Positions 23,860 to 37,919 are shown, counted from the first letter of the stretch. The stretch: 64,000 bases of DNA from Daucus carota subsp. sativus (GCF_001625215.2 NC_030388.2:20024058-20088057), one strand, 5' to 3'. The notes: generated by a model from the sequence alone, not told the origin. Numbers and translations are program-made.

Positions 23860-26800
23860 AGTAGCATAAGTTAGAGTCATAAGCAGAGGGTGTACTCGGA
23901 ATTTAAATTTATTAATTACTCTCATGGTTCAAAATAAGTGTCATTTTAATTTTTTACACGTAATTCATTTATATATTTCTACACTTTATTTTCCAAAGAT
24001 TTCTTTTTTTTTTTTGAATATTAATTTATCATCTACATCTTTATTTAGAAAAAAATTGAAAATGCTATATAAAAATATATTTTTTCCACCTCATCAAGTT
24101 ACGTGAAAAAAATAAAAATAACACTTATTTCACTATATATATAGGAAGTTTTACAGAGGTGGACCTCGTATTCAGTTTTGTAGAGTTGTGTATTTAGCTG
24201 TGCATTCGCAAAATTAGACATGGTTACATCATTTATTATAACTTCGTATCTCGTGCCAAGCACATAGATTATATATACTATTATATCTATTTTTTATTTT
24301 TTGCCGAAAAGTGAAAATATTGAATAAAATATCAAAATCCAGACCAGACAAAAATCTTAACTGTCAATTATAATTGATTATGGAATAAAAATAAGCCTAA
24401 ACAAATAGTAGTTTGTTTTTAGGTCGCTTAACACATAAAATATTTAAATTTTTTAATCTAAAAATTATTACAATCATATTTCAAGTAATCCAACCGTGAA
24501 CCTAACATCGCAATTGACTTTCGCATACGTATAATCCATAGTGAACATGTAGTGTAATGTTCAGAACTATAAGTTACATAATTAACTCTGATATTGGAGT
24601 AACAACTGATATTAACTCTGATATTGGAGTAACAACTGCTCCAAAATATAAACAATTTTTTATCGTGAAAGGTGAGCTCTAGCGGTATTCACCATCGTGC
24701 TATATTTGACGCCAACATTACGGATCACTCAAATTACAATATAAGTCCTTCTCAGAAAAGTTACTAAATCCTATAACAAAGCACACACAAACATAAAAAA
24801 AAAACATCTCAAAAAAATGGGCACAACTAATAACCTTCATAACAAGGCATTGAGTAAAAACTCACCCAAAAAGGATGAGATGTTGATTTTTATTGAAAAA
24901 CACTATATACGAGAGAGGATGGAAGAGCGAAGCGGATTAATGAATCAAGAAGATCAAGGTTGAAGAGCTGAGAATAGGCGGATGGAAAACTCTAATTTTG
25001 AGAGTCGATTCTTAAAATTACAAACCATATTTTTACCGTAATATTTCTATTAATTTATACTTATTAGTGAGATATTTATGTTAGTATTAGATCCTATGAT
25101 TTTATTTTTATAGTTGTGCAAGCTTCAAGTTATTTAGTTTATATATATAAGTGCATAAAATAATATATTTATGATGAAACTTATCAGATGTTAGGTAAAT
25201 AGATATCGCGCACGTTGTTGATGAGTCTATTTTAGTACTATATCATATAATTTTTGCACAAATACTCAATACAAGACAACTTTTAAATCGAGTGGATGTT
25301 CTCTCCATATTTGTTATTAAAGTTGCGTATTTTTATACATATTTTCTTGCTAACTAAATAAACTTATCATCAATGTATAAAACATTAAGAAAAATTTTAA
25401 TTTTTTTCTTGCCAACTAAATTGAGGGATGTTCTCTCCATATTTGGCATTAAAGTTGCGGTTGGATGGAGTGGGATGAGAGAAAAATGAAATTAAATTTG
25501 TATTCTAAGTTGGGTGTGATATAATGTCTATAATTTTCATTTCTACTTAGAATCATTTCAGTCCAAACTATTTGAACAAGAAATCTAAAATCATATATTT
25601 TATGGAAGGAATGATCATTCCACTTAATTATTATGTTTCTCTATGATTCTTCTATCTCTATGAAACTTTCTTATAATATTTCATTACATTCTCTGTTCAT
25701 TTCATCTCATTCAAGAGAATGCAACCTAAATAACAACTAAATTACTGATGTTTTAACTGACAAAATGCTGATGAATTTTCTTCTAAAAGCAGCACAAAGA
25801 TCTTTATTTTAGTTGATGAATCCATGAGAAGGCGAAAGGATTCAATTTTTTATTTATTTTAGTTGATCTTAACCTCTCTCTGCTGAGAACCAGCCCAATA
25901 AACCATGTCCGAAAGCGATTCCTCATAAAATTATATCCTTAAGAATCACTGCATTCCAATAAGCTAATACTCCCTCCGTTTTTAAACATATGATTTTTTA
26001 GAGTTCTTTTCTTGTTAAGTACAAAGTACTTATCTTTCATTATATATGTATTTAATATAATTAGAGTTCCAATACGATCTAAGTACATTGGAGTACTATA
26101 CTAACCTCTAAAACCTCATCACTTGTAATGTTAAACATAAAATTATCATTAATATATTCTAAACACATTGAAATGTCATTAATACGTCCATTGACGTGCC
26201 TGATTACAATACATTTAACATGAATAATTTTTTGTTATTTAGAGTAGTAATTGTTGATAATGGTCTGTGTGCTAATTTTTTTTAAAAAAAGCATATATAT
26301 TTAAAAACATAAGTAGTAACACACAATTGAATATATTGTATTGATATATAGTGTAAGGCTTTATAAATTGTAATCGAAGTAATCACTTAATAATCATAAT
26401 TAACTTATAATAAGTATAAGAGGGTTAATTACAACAAAATTTTCCCTAATCTCGATCATGCCTTCATTCTCTGCCTGAGAACAGATGAAACAAATACAAA
26501 TCAAAATTAAATATATCAAAACAGAGACCTCTAAAATACACATATTGAATGTTGTATATAGAATTCAAGAACTTGATCACATCATCTAGAATGAATGCAA
26601 TTGTTGGCAAAATAGATACTGATATAAGAATAATAGTAGTACTAGCATGTTTCTCCATTGGATGCAATCACAGAGAAGCTATTTTATAGGTGAGTTCAAT
26701 ATACAAAATAAACCAGTGACAAGGAAAACCTTTCTGTGATCAACATGACGAATCACAACCCATAGGAACTACTTACAACCTGATTCAATTTTAAAGATTA

Positions 26801-27540
26801 TCATGTGAGTCCATAAAGGCCTATATTATGGAAGTGAAGTGAAAGTAGAAAACCCTGATAAATCCATGACAAAAGAAAGAAGAGAGCTTTTGCATTTGAA
26901 ATCGATAATGAAAATCAAAAACCACAATGCTATTATTCATAATCCATCACCTACAAATGAAAATTGCAAATGTAATTTGGCATGCTTATAATCAAGGATC
27001 AAGGTGTAGTTTAAACTTTCTATCAAAACAGAAAGACATATGCTATATAAAAGGTTGGTTAACTATGAAGAAAATTTTGAGCCAAAGAATCTGTCACTCT
27101 TCATAATGAAGCTTTGTACAACATCGTTGATAGAGATGAAATAATACTTTATTGCAAATTTAAAGCATATTGAGAGAGAATACAAAATAAATTGTGTGAT
27201 AGAACTTGAATTACTGAATAGCTATATATAGAATAAGTTGTTTCCTCTCTCTTGTATTTAATTTCTCCACCTTTCTTCTCTACTAATGTGGCTGAAATGG
27301 TGAGTTGTCCTGCCTCATCAGCTTCGTGATTTTCCTTCCTAGTAGAGTGTACCTATAACTTCCTAACTTGGAGCTAGAGTACGTACTGAAGTTGATGATT
27401 AGGCAATCCTTTGTGAACATATAGCAGGTTGTTAAGTAACTTTTCTTGAATCAAATGACAATCAATTTTTATGACTAGAAAGGGGGCCCAACCAATGATG
27501 ATGATGATGATGATAAATAGTGAAAATAGCTGTAAATATA
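23860..27540. other. Intergenic, mostly featureless
   Basis: AT-rich sequence without a convincing gene. Small items: an eroded MITE-like pair 23918-24130, a 28-bp tandem doubling at 24583-24640, a half-MITE starting ctccctccgttttta near 25973, and (GAT)n at 27497-27512. A 67-codon frame at 26464-26667 (minus) is not recognisable. Confidence 0.4.
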
Positions 27541-27712
27541 ATAAGGGTTTGTCTAGTGTAAGTACGGAAACTCATAAATTTGGTGTGTTTTGATTGGTGT
27601 GAATGAAGAGGGGGCATCATTATTAAAGGAGGGTTATAAGCCAATCAAAATAAGGAAAAGCCATCAAATTTTGTGCTTATTGTGTGCTCATGCGCGCACC
27701 ATAGAAAAACCG
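27541..27712. mobile_element. GTGTGCCC-ended element, eroded
   Basis: Starts aagggtttgtctagtg and ends gtgctcatgcgcgcaccatagaaaaaccg, the same family as 29678-29871 with a decayed palindrome. Confidence 0.6.
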
Positions 27713-29677
27713 ATATAATAATTAAGAGAGAATAAAATAATGGTACACACACAATGATTAGAATAAGGATATTTGAAGAAAAGAAAATATTAGATAGATT
27801 GATGAATAAGTTAATAAGTTTATCCAATAATATATCAAAGTGAATATATAGGATATTTTATAATTAGTTCACAAAAGAAGAGAGTTAGAAATAGAAGAAG
27901 TATGTAGAATTAATTCTGAAAATTTAAAGAAACAAGAAAATATGGATTCAAATTATGAGTTGATGAACTGGAGAAAAGAAACAAGTATTAGAAATAGTTG
28001 AATATTTTGAGAAAACGGAGATGTCATAATAAAGTCGATAAATATATGAATAAATGATTTACATGATATATGAATAAATGAATTATACGCACAAGAGTAG
28101 CGAATTTTATATTTGCTAGATTAATAAATAAAGATCAATGGAATAAGATTAGTCGGAGAAAAGTTTATGAATAAATATTTTTTGATCAGCAGATAAAAGG
28201 AGAAAAATGTTCTTAATGAAGAAGATTTATGAAATTGAATATGAAAGTTATATATTTAAATTGTAATAGGGGCCATTTAAATAATATATAAATATTCATC
28301 GAAGTAAATAATGGATACTAAGTTGCTAATATAAGTCTATTTAATAGAATCTTTATCTACTAGAAAGCAAGCATGGTTGTTTAATTTTTGGACAAAGACT
28401 AAATTTCAAGGAAATCTAGTCAAGTTCACGTGATCCCTATCTTGATGTGCTTAATTTTTTGCTATGATTCTGTTAAATATGATTGTACTTGATATTAAAT
28501 TTTGTATTTGGAACCTGATGTGTCAAAATTATTCAACTACTTTGGAAGATCATAAAAAGATATATATGGACGCATAAAGACTTTTGTGTTTATTAGATTT
28601 TTTATAAGATCAACCTTCTTCATGTTCGAATCCACCCCTATCATTTGGTTAGCTATTGTTTTATTATGAGAATAATTCAATTGCATTTCATGGAACCAAT
28701 GATTATTCGCTAAACGTTGTAGCTCCATTATTTAATTATGAATTTCTTTTTTTGAATTCTCTCTTCCTTTCAGAATTATTCGCTTCTGATATCTTATTCA
28801 AAAAATAATTTATCATTCTATATACGCTAAAATAGTCAAGATTCCAGTTCAGTATTCCTCATTCTAATTATATTCTTCTTTAAGCTATTTGATTTCTTTA
28901 TAATCGGAGAAATTTTTTGATATTTCGTAAGGATGCAATTGTTCAAATGAGGTGAGGACGAGTATTCTTGTCGGGAGAAGATTCGTGTAAACTTGTCAAC
29001 ACGAATGATTTACGTTTATGGTAGAGAATATAATTTTATTATCTCTTTTATAGGACAACTTTAAGGATTGAAAATGATAACCTTATGCTATCAAGGAGTT
29101 GGAAGTGTGTGGTGCCATGTTTGACCGTCGCGATTAGACTGCAAGGGTGATACATGGCTGGTATCTGGCAAATGGCGGTAATCGAGCCATGTAGTGGAAC
29201 TGCTGGCATGGAGACCAATAACAATTATCCTGTTCTTTTTTGAAATCTGTATGAGTTTTTTTTTGCAGCTCTTCTTTTAAATTTGCTTAATTGTTATATT
29301 TGTTTAATTTTCTTGTGATGTACCTTTGTTGTTTTCAATTAGATTAGTGGACTTGTTGAGTATTCAATTGCCCATACTTGTAATTATTTATTCCCGATAA
29401 TAATAAAGACTAAATATGGCACGGATACGAAGGACTGTCCAAGAAGTGCATAACAGCATGGGCAAGGGTAAGGCGTAAAGTTTTATCAAGAAGAAAGGTG
29501 TGATGATTAGTTCTCGTGAAGAGGGTGATAGTGTTTGTATTTATAATTTGAACCTATAAACTTATTACTATAGAAGTCCTCCACCTACTCAAAAAGTGGT
29601 TGTTAGTGGCACACATTAGAAAATCCGTATATATAAAATTTCCATTTGTTAAAAGAATTAAAAGATAAATTGTGATA
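27713..29677. other. Intergenic, nothing recognised
   Basis: No coding exon, RNA gene or transposon terminus could be supported. A less AT-rich patch lies at 29090-29240. Confidence 0.35.
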
Positions 29678-29871
29678 CGGTTTTTCTATGGTGTGCCCAT
29701 GGGCACACACTAAGCACTAACTCCTATGAGTTTGGTGCATTTTTATTGGTCACCTAATCATAAATAAAGATGACCCCCCTGCATTTACATCAAGTCCACC
29801 AATCAAAATCCACCAAAACCATCAATTTTAGTGTATAATGTGTGCCCATGGGCACACACTAGACAAACCCA
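29678..29871. mobile_element. GTGTGCCCATGGGCACAC-ended element, well preserved
   Basis: Both ends contain the 18-bp palindrome GTGTGCCCATGGGCACAC, next to ggtttttctatg on the left and actagacaaaccc on the right. This is the best copy of the family. Confidence 0.8.
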
Positions 29872-29937
29872 TTGTGATAATAGATAATTAATATATTTCA
29901 AGTCGCCCGTCTAAAATTAACTACTGATCAGTACTAA

Positions 29938-30775
29938 TCATGAAATCTATATGGTATGGACAAGATTCTTTCCTACAATTTTTAAGAACGAATCCCTAGT
30001 TATCGAAGTATACTCACAGATGAATACTCCACACATGGTATGGAGTATTTGAGCCTCGCATTCAGCATTAAAGTCCACACAGTTTCTGGATTTTTTTTTG
30101 AAAAACTAAATAGCCCCATCCACAATGGTAGTGATAACTGCCCCCATATCTAGTGTGTAGTGTAATAATTTTGAAATATTTTTCAATATCCAAGATCCTT
30201 AACTATTGGAGTGCTTCAAGCAACAGGCAATGGACCATCGACCAGCAAGGTCAATTCATATTTTTGATACAGGCAGCTCGGTTAAATTAAGGACACGAAC
30301 ATCGATAAAATTAATTTCGAAAAGGCAAAAGAACTCCAATTTTGATAATTTGTAAACCATGTCCATGTAATGTTTTAATTTTTCCAAAATAGTTACTCCC
30401 TCCGTCCAATTGAATATACTTTGACTGAAATTTACATGTATTATATAATTGACAAAAATAATAAAAGTTATATCATTAGAAAGTATATTTTGTCTATTTT
30501 AATATGCAACTTTCGGATTTTAAAATTAATGAATAAATAATTTGTTATGTTTAGTCAAAAATTGATCAATTTGACACCTCGAAAAGCAAATTGTACATGT
30601 AAAAGGGGACGGAGGGAGTACTACCGTCCACATAAAACGTCAATTAGGGTGATACTGGTATAAATTGCTACTATTGGGAATTTAAATAATTTTTGGACTT
30701 TAATAACTGCCTTATCTTTGAGACTTGATGATCTGGTCCTTGCCAGATGTATTTATTGCTAGAATGAAGTGCTTT
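29938..30775. repeat. Unit-1 copy of duplicated intergenic sequence
   Basis: Three stretches match unit 2 in order: 29938-30110 with 46617-46760, 30187-30245 with 48948-48995, and 30655-30770 with 49045-49135. These anchor the tandem duplication outside the genes. Confidence 0.75.
30396..30618. mobile_element. Stowaway-like MITE
   Basis: Ends ctccctccgtcc / ggacggaggga with TA on both sides; inner sequence tttgactgaaa...ttagtcaaaa is inverted. Confidence 0.8.
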
Positions 30776-30836
30776 TAATAAATTTTAATGAGGAGTCTCG
30801 TCTTCAGACTTGATCCGGTTGTTAGATGCATAGGTA

Positions 30837-31680
30837 AAAGGATGAAAATCGGGTCAGTCAAAACGGTTTAGTAAAAATCAATCTCGAAATCGATTTTCTT
30901 TGTCAAATCCGAACCTGAATCTGGAAAAATCCGAATTATTAAACCCATACCCAGACCTGTCAGTTTTGTTCGGGTTAGGATTGGTGTATCTCTAACAAAT
31001 TGCACATTGGATTTGATTCGTGTCAAAGGGCTTCTGAATCTAATGATGTTGAAATTGTTGGGATTAAATTAGAGATCAAATAAGGCAATGGATCAACCTT
31101 CTTGGTATGAAATTGTTGGTGAAGTAAGGCCATTGACAAGAAACACTAGCTTAAAACAATCAGAATGAAGGAATTTAATGATAAGAACTACTGGAGAGTT
31201 GAACAAGGGGTTGCGCCATGAGAATGAGATGACTAGTCATCTTTGATGATTTGAATCCATATATATCGCTATTGCCAATCTTAGTCAAAATCTTGGTTTT
31301 AGTGTACTTACTTCGAACCCTACTGTTGAAATATGTTTAATGATAACAGTTCAGTAATATTACACTTTAATGCAATAGTTTGTACAAATTATAGTCTTTT
31401 TAGTACTAGTATTAGTCATATAGTAAGTTATATGTTACACAAATACTACTTTAAATTACGGGATAGTAAACACACACATATATAATACTATTTAAATATC
31501 AAAACTCGTTTCAGGTCGGGTTTGGGTCGAAACAAAATGGATTTCAGGTGTCTTTATCATTGGGTTCGAAACAACATTTCATAAATTTGAACCCAAACCC
31601 GAGATATTCGGGTTGGGTAAAACCCAATAAGATCGGTACGGACCAGATATTTATCGGTTCGGTACAAATTGTCAATCGTA
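30837..31680. mobile_element. hAT-like non-autonomous element
   Basis: Flanked by perfect 8-bp direct repeats CATAGGTA (30829-30836 and 31681-31688). Both subterminal regions carry TCGGGT / GGTTCGG motifs. No transposase frame. Confidence 0.7.
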
Positions 31681-31739
31681 CATAGGTAGCTGTATTTGTG
31701 TAGAGAATCAAAGATAAGAAATAAGTGGAGAAAATATAA

Positions 31740-32000
31740 TTACTTCCTCCCCCGGTTTAGAAATATAAGTGGCTTAATTGTTTGATACACATTTCTAAAT
31801 ATTTTAAAGATATAGCTAAAATTATTATTTTATAACTTTTTTTGCTAAATTATAGTGTTAATCATATATTTTCATAAAAATGAGAATATTAAAAATAATG
31901 ATGTTAATTATACTTTAAAAAAGTCAGTCAATCTATATTACAAAGAAAAATCGAAGGACATGTATTTCAAAAAAAGGTGGACCTGCATTTCAAAAGAGGA
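31740..32000. mobile_element. Eroded MITE
   Basis: Begins tacttcctcccccggtttagaaata; the far side tgtatttcaaaaaaaggtgg is a decayed inverted match. Support is weak. Confidence 0.4.
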
Positions 32001-32397
32001 TGAGTACAACTTTTGAGGTTGTGATGCTTTATTGGGATATATTTATGTATGAGAAATCTTTATGAGAAAAATACATGTAATAGAGGGGTGAATATTGTTA
32101 AACAAAGCTGAGATATATTCTAACTTAGTAACCAAAAATTTTGACAATTAATATTTTACTTATTATGACTATTTTATATGATCTAGTTCTATTTTTAATG
32201 TATTTTCCCACAAAAGCGTCAAATATACTATATATCTTATTATCTAATATTAATTTTATACATTTTATTTTATATAAAAGGATTATACATAAAAATCAAA
32301 TATAGAATCATGTGATGGTACCCTTAGTAAAAATTAATTATACATCAAATAAATTCACGCTTATATTTGCCTCACTTACCATCATATAATAAGTATT

Positions 32398-32487
<90 letters not shown>

Positions 32488-32500
32488 ATATTTGTGCGCT
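32398..32500. repeat. (TA)n-(TATG)n microsatellite
   Basis: About 45 bp of TA followed by TATATG units. The frames read across it are artefacts. Confidence 0.95.
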
Positions 32501-32911
32501 CTCTCTCTCGAATATAAATATATACAACATCTTCACAAATATTCTAATAATGGACCTGTTGTCGCCAATACCACCACCTTTTATGACTTGCCATTATCGT
32601 CTACCATCATTATGGCCACTACACCTTACCACCACAACTTACGATAACTAGCCACTATTTATCACCATCACACACCTTATCTCATCATTTACTACCATCA
32701 CGTACCTCCAACAACTACAATTGAATATCAATAATCCACCACAAATAGTAAACTGGATTTTCTCAATTATGAAAAATAAAATTATTGATTTTACTTTATA
32801 AAATAGTGATTAATGAAGTATAAACTTGTAATTTCTGTACTTGTAAAAGGTGATCATGGAGCTTATTTTTACTTTGTATTTACAAATTGGTTTGTATTTG
32901 ATAACTAACCC

Positions 32912-32983
<72 letters not shown>
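32912..32983. repeat. (TA)n-(TG)n microsatellite
   Basis: A short TA tract runs into about 24 TG units, ending 9 bp before the CACTA element at 32992. Confidence 0.95.
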
Positions 32984-32984
<1 letters not shown>

Positions 32985-32991
32985 GTTAAAT

Positions 32992-33833
32992 CACTAGTAA
33001 AACAAATCATCTTTAGCGTCGGTTAAGTGGCGTGGTATATGTAGGAGACGTTAAAAGTATAGTCATTTAGCGTCGGTTAGCTTGGCGACGCAGAAATGTT
33101 ACATATGTATCAGTGTTCCTCAATGCCGACGTTATTGGTATGACTGACTACGGGTTTCGAGAAACGTTGACGTTATTGATATCAATAACGACCTACTGCG
33201 TCGGTTCTAGAAAATGCCGAAGCTTTTAAGATCATATTATACATAATTTAATTTCAAAATTTATGATATTATATTATATAAATATGTATACATATATAAT
33301 TAATTTAAATACAATTTTAAGATTATATTATATATAAGAGATTTTAAAATTTTATGTTATAGTTTATATATCAATATTATATATATATTACAAAAATATA
33401 TTATAAATATAATTATATATTATATTATAATCTTATAACATTATTTTGTAAATATAATTTTAAAAGGAATAAAACACCTATAGTGTAGGCATATTGCACA
33501 ACCGACACAAAAAATAATTTTAGACGTCAGAATTCATCTGACCGATGCATTAAATTTTCTATTGCGTCATTAAAGGATTAACCAACGCAACACGTGAACA
33601 CTATAGTGTCGTCATTCTGCCCAACCGACGCCATATATATTTTTGGGCATCTTCATTATCCTGATGGACGCATAAAAGTATTTCTAGCGTCGCTTGAAAT
33701 ATTCCACCGATGCAAAAAGTACTAGACAAATGATTTTTTCCTTCGACTAAGCTGACAAACAACACAATTAATATGTATAAGCGTCGCGTCTACCTTCAAC
33801 TGACGCTAAAGGTATGACGCGATTTTACTAGTG
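32992..33833. mobile_element. Non-autonomous CACTA element related to the one at 1-5541
   Basis: Ends CACTAGTAAAACAAAT / ATTTTACTAGTG with a perfect 3-bp target duplication AAT on each side (32989-32991, 33834-33836). Subterminal TAGCGTCGGTT units match those of the large element. A truncated paralogous copy is at 58045-58507. Confidence 0.88.
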
Positions 33834-34117
33834 AATGCTAAAATAAATCTAAATTCGATGCACTATATATATCAAATTATGTGATTCTCAAACTTATATA
33901 TGATTCAAAACAAATACAATATAGGGGGATATCTTATTTCAGTTAATATCGTCCAAATTTATGTTATGATTCAAAACAAATATAACTACATAGATACATG
34001 TTAAAAATTGTCAGAATTGAAAACACTTAAGCATACATCATTACACGAGCAAGACTAAATGGGAATTAAGGAAAATTAAAACGAAAATGGTAGTTGTTCA
34101 GCTAAATTTATGCAATA

Positions 34118-35915
34118 CTAGCAATAATTTTTCGGTAGCAGGCAAAGGGGATATTTCTTATTGAATGTTATACCATGGACGTCAACATAGCCATCTTGAG
34201 TATCTATGTCTTCCTCCTTCATTCCTGGAGGCAGCTCCCAGTCAAAACAATACAGAAGATTTGAAACAACAAGCTCCAGGGTCACAATGGCCATATTCAT
34301 TCCGGGGCAAATTCGGCGACCACTTCCAAACGGAATATATTCGAAATCTTGTCCTTTGTACTGAATGTCATTGTCCAGGAATCTCTCCGGCAAAAAGTCA
34401 TCCGGATTTTTCCAAAGCTGGGGATCCCTATGAATAGCCAGAAGATTCACATAAACGATAGTGTTAGGTTTGATTTCGTATCCATTTATAACCACCCTGT
34501 CCAATGATTCCCTTGGAATCATTGCAATAACGGGGTACATTCTCAAAGTCTCTTTGATAACTGCTTCTAGATAAGGAAGCTTCACATTTTGTATGTCTTC
34601 TTCAGATATTATTTCTTTTCCATGCATCACATTCCTCACTTCTTCTTGTGCTCTGCGCATAGCTTTCGGGTTCTTTATCAGGCTTGTCATCATCCATACT
34701 ATTGTGTTGGCTGTTGTGTCGGTGCCACCAAAAAAAAGATTCTGCATCACAAGGAAATTAACTGATAATTTCACAAACGGTTTTTCTATGGTGTGCCGGC
34801 AGATACATGCTAAACACTAAAATTTATAGGTTTGACTGATTTGATTTTGACCGACTTCTATTTCTTAGTAATGGTGGACCCCTTATATATACAACCACCA
34901 CACCAATCAAAATTAGTCAACACATATATATTGGATTTACTGTTTAGCGCCCATGGACACACACTAGAAAAAACCCTTAACAAATTATACGAATACATAT
35001 GGAAGTTTGGATGTGATTTACCATTATAACTGCTTTGATGTTATTAGAGGTGAAATCTATTGAAGAAATCTGACCATCTCTTTTCAACTGAAGTAAGATG
35101 TCAATAACATCACCCTCCATTGAGCTAGGCCTATTTGGGCTGAAATGTTCGTCGATGAGTTCTTGGTAGAACAGATCCATGTCACCGAAACTTCTTTCCA
35201 GCCGCGCAGCAGAGCCAGTTAACCTATCCAGCCATCCAAACAGAGGAAAATGGTCCGAAAAGTAAAAGGTCGCCATAGCAACACCTATTCCCTTAACTAA
35301 CCCCTCAAATCTTTTCACTTGAGCCTTATCGAACTTCTTCCCGAAAGCAAGTCTACAAGTTATAGTGCTTGTAAGTGGCATCATCATGTCACTTAAATTC
35401 AAGACTTCATTCTCTGAGGCCTTCTTGGAAATCACTTCAATCATCTGAAAAACTTCTTCTTCTCGAATTGAACGGAAGGAACGTATTCTGCTCGAACTAA
35501 ACACATGAACCGTAAGAATCTTTCTCATTTCCTTCCAATACTCACTGTATGGAGCGAAAACTACATCACTGCCATTGTACGAAAGTGTTTTCGAGCCCAA
35601 GAAGTCGGGCCTGCTGCAGAAGATTAAGTCATGATTTTTCAAGAATTGTTTAGCCGTTTCGTGTGAAGAGACTACAAGAGCTGGTAAACACCCAAGCCTG
35701 AGGTAGAAGATTGGGCCATATTCTTGCGAAAATGTTCGTAGTTGGTGTGGAAGGACGGAGACATCAAGCTGGTGCAAGTTTCCGATGAACGGAAGTCCCC
35801 ATGGACCTGGTGGATGTGGAAGTTTTGATCTATGGTTTTGGAGAAGTTTGAGAAGAACAAGCATTAGTAGTAGAGGCACAACACCGACAAGAAAGAGATG
35901 AATTGATGATGCCAT
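34118..35915 (-). CDS. Cytochrome P450, CYP71 clan (CYP71/CYP83-like), intact
   Basis: Heme-thiolate monooxygenase anchored in the ER membrane. Exon 1 is 35915-35022 (298 codons), exon 2 is 34741-34118, joined by a phase-0 GT-AG intron, giving 505 residues, a normal length. Visible: N-terminal hydrophobic anchor (about 5-25), proline hinge LPHPPGPWG, I-helix GGTDTT at 303-308, ETLR (E362, R365), PERF 416-419 and heme loop FGSGRRICPG 436-445 with Cys443. The intron contains a GTGTGCCC-type MITE. It is divergent from the cyclase stub at 38499, about 2.6 kb away. Substrate cannot be read from sequence. Coumarin-oxidising CYP71 enzymes of Apiaceae and triterpene-oxidising P450s are both possible given the neighbours. 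Confidence 0.93.
34778..34978. mobile_element. GTGTGCCC-ended element in the P450 intron
   Basis: Left end acggtttttctatggtgtgcc, right end gcccatggacacacactagaaaaaaccc. The second P450 intron has the same insertion at 59814-60012, so it predates the duplication. Confidence 0.75.
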
Positions 35916-36654
35916 TGTTGTGGCTTTCGGATTATTCAGATTCTGAGGAACTGCTTACTCTTTTGCAGATTTATTAAGTAAATTAAGATCCGCTATTCCG
36001 CTCTAAGAAATACGCATAATTTCTTCCAAATAATATTGTTGACTTCACTGCAATACAATCAAACATATATCTTGGTATCATGCAATGTATAAACATTAAA
36101 TACATCATCCCAATTTACTGACATTCATTTACTTATCGGTTTTTCTATGGTGTCAATGGGCACACAATAAGCAGAAAATTTGATAAGTCTATCTTGTTTT
36201 AATTGGTTTACACTATTTTATAATGATGGACCCTGCATTCACAACGACCACAGTACCAATCAAAATACACCAAATGAAGTTGATACAGCATTAATTTTTA
36301 CAAATTATAACTTCCAACAACCCTCGAAAATTCATAATAAAAAATATAGATGTCATGTCATAAATAGAATATATATTAAATATTCAAAAAAAGGGCACTC
36401 CAACGAGCAATTCCCTTTAAAAAAAAATAGTCAATAATAAGACAACATATTTTGTTTATAATAATTAATATAATAATAACATATCATTTTATAAATATAG
36501 CCACTCTCATCGAAGTATAATGTCTTACAGATATGAAATATTTACATAAATACTTACAAATTCAATTTAGGTAACCAGTTTTAGTCAACATTGTTGTACA
36601 ATCTCTAACTCCACTTTTTTATTTTACCCAAAAAGCATTTATTTTAAACTCATC
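35916..36654. other. Region upstream of the P450, with MITE fragment
   Basis: Presumed promoter of the P450. 36138-36310 is a half GTGTGCCC element (cggtttttctatggtgtc then a truncated body), matching 60360-60500 in unit 2. Confidence 0.5.
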
Positions 36655-37015
36655 CAAACGGCCCCTGTGTTCGGAGGCGACGGAGAAGCCAACGATGGCA
36701 ACGTGACTCGCCGGAGTTGCGCAGGAGTTTTGGATGGTGATCGGAGTTTGGGGATTTAGTACTAGTGTTTGTGTATGGGGGAAGAGGTGGCGGTAGTGAT
36801 TAAGACGCGGCGGAGTGGCACTGCCGAGTGACGCCGCAAGGAGGGGAGCCTGCGAGGTGATGGATTGAGGCAGCGGTTTGGTAGTTAAGAGACAATGATT
36901 AGGAGGCTGCCAAAGAAGAAACTAGGGGCGGAGAAGCTAGGGGCAGCAGGTTAGAGCAGAGAGAAGGATGGAGATAAAGACAGAGAGATAGGAGAGAAGT
37001 TAGGGCGATTTTGTA
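36655..37015. other. GC-rich patch of unknown origin
   Basis: Clearly richer in G+C than its surroundings, with many GGCGG and CGCCG words, then a GA-rich stretch. It looks like a captured gene leader or transposon end; no protein recognised. Confidence 0.4.
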
Positions 37016-37200
37016 ACTTCACAAGTATTAGACGGAAATATCTCTTAAAAATTTCAATTATATCAGTTAACATTAAGATTTTAACGGCACTTTAAGGGGA
37101 GCTGCACTTTTAAAAAGCGGACACCTTTTTGAGAATTTAAAATTATGGCCAACTTTTTGAAAATTGGTATAAACTTTGACCATAATACTGAAATTTACTA

Positions 37201-37434
37201 CTCCCTCTGTTTTTTTTATATGACGCTTTGACTTTTGGCACATATTTTTAAGTGCTTTGACCGGATAGTTAAAAATATTATTTTTTAAATTTTCTTTTTC
37301 TGAATAAAAATTTTGATTATATATTATTATTCAGAAAAAGAAAATTCAAAAAATAATATTTTTAACTACCCGGTCAAAGCACTTAAAAGTGTGTGCCAAA
37401 AGTCAAAGCGTCATATAAAAAAAAACAGAGGGAG
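37201..37434. mobile_element. Hairpin MITE, second copy
   Basis: Same palindrome as 13032-13263, differing at only a few bases, TA-flanked. It lies between the P450 and the cyclase stub. Confidence 0.85.
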
Positions 37435-37919
37435 TACTCTATAATCACTTCTCACATGTTTATCATATATTATAAACTACTCAATAATAAATACAAGTTA
37501 ACAAATAGTACATGGTCTAACTATAACTTTATATAAATAAATATTAGATGCTCATTATGTTATATTTGAAATGGCTTCCCTGGCATGTTATCATACATAT
37601 TACACAACTCACCAATAGGCACGACTTAACAAGCAAGATCATATATGTTGGATATTACTCTCTTTGTCATAAAGAGAACTGAATAACTTCTTTTTGCATG
37701 TATTTTAAGGTGAAAATGCATGCGGAAAAAAAATACTTATAAATAATAATTTTTAACTTCTTTGTTCTATATAAAAATATAGAATTCATATTTTCAGATA
37801 AAATAAAAAAGATAAAAAAATAATATTTACATGTAACTCTTTCATGTATATTGAAATATCTGGAAAAAATGAGACGGATCATTTTTTTAAGGAGGAGCAT
37901 GTGATTGCAACTAAAACTT

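Noticed and set aside
26464..26667. 67-codon frame with hydrophobic N-terminus
   Set aside because: No homology I recognise, no supporting splice sites or neighbours; kept only as a note.
32367..32651. Open frames across the TA/TATG microsatellite
   Set aside because: Low-complexity translation of simple repeats, no conserved domain or splice context.
34165..34820. Plus-strand frames over the P450
   Set aside because: Shadows of the minus-strand P450 exons; the same shadows recur at 59211-59872.
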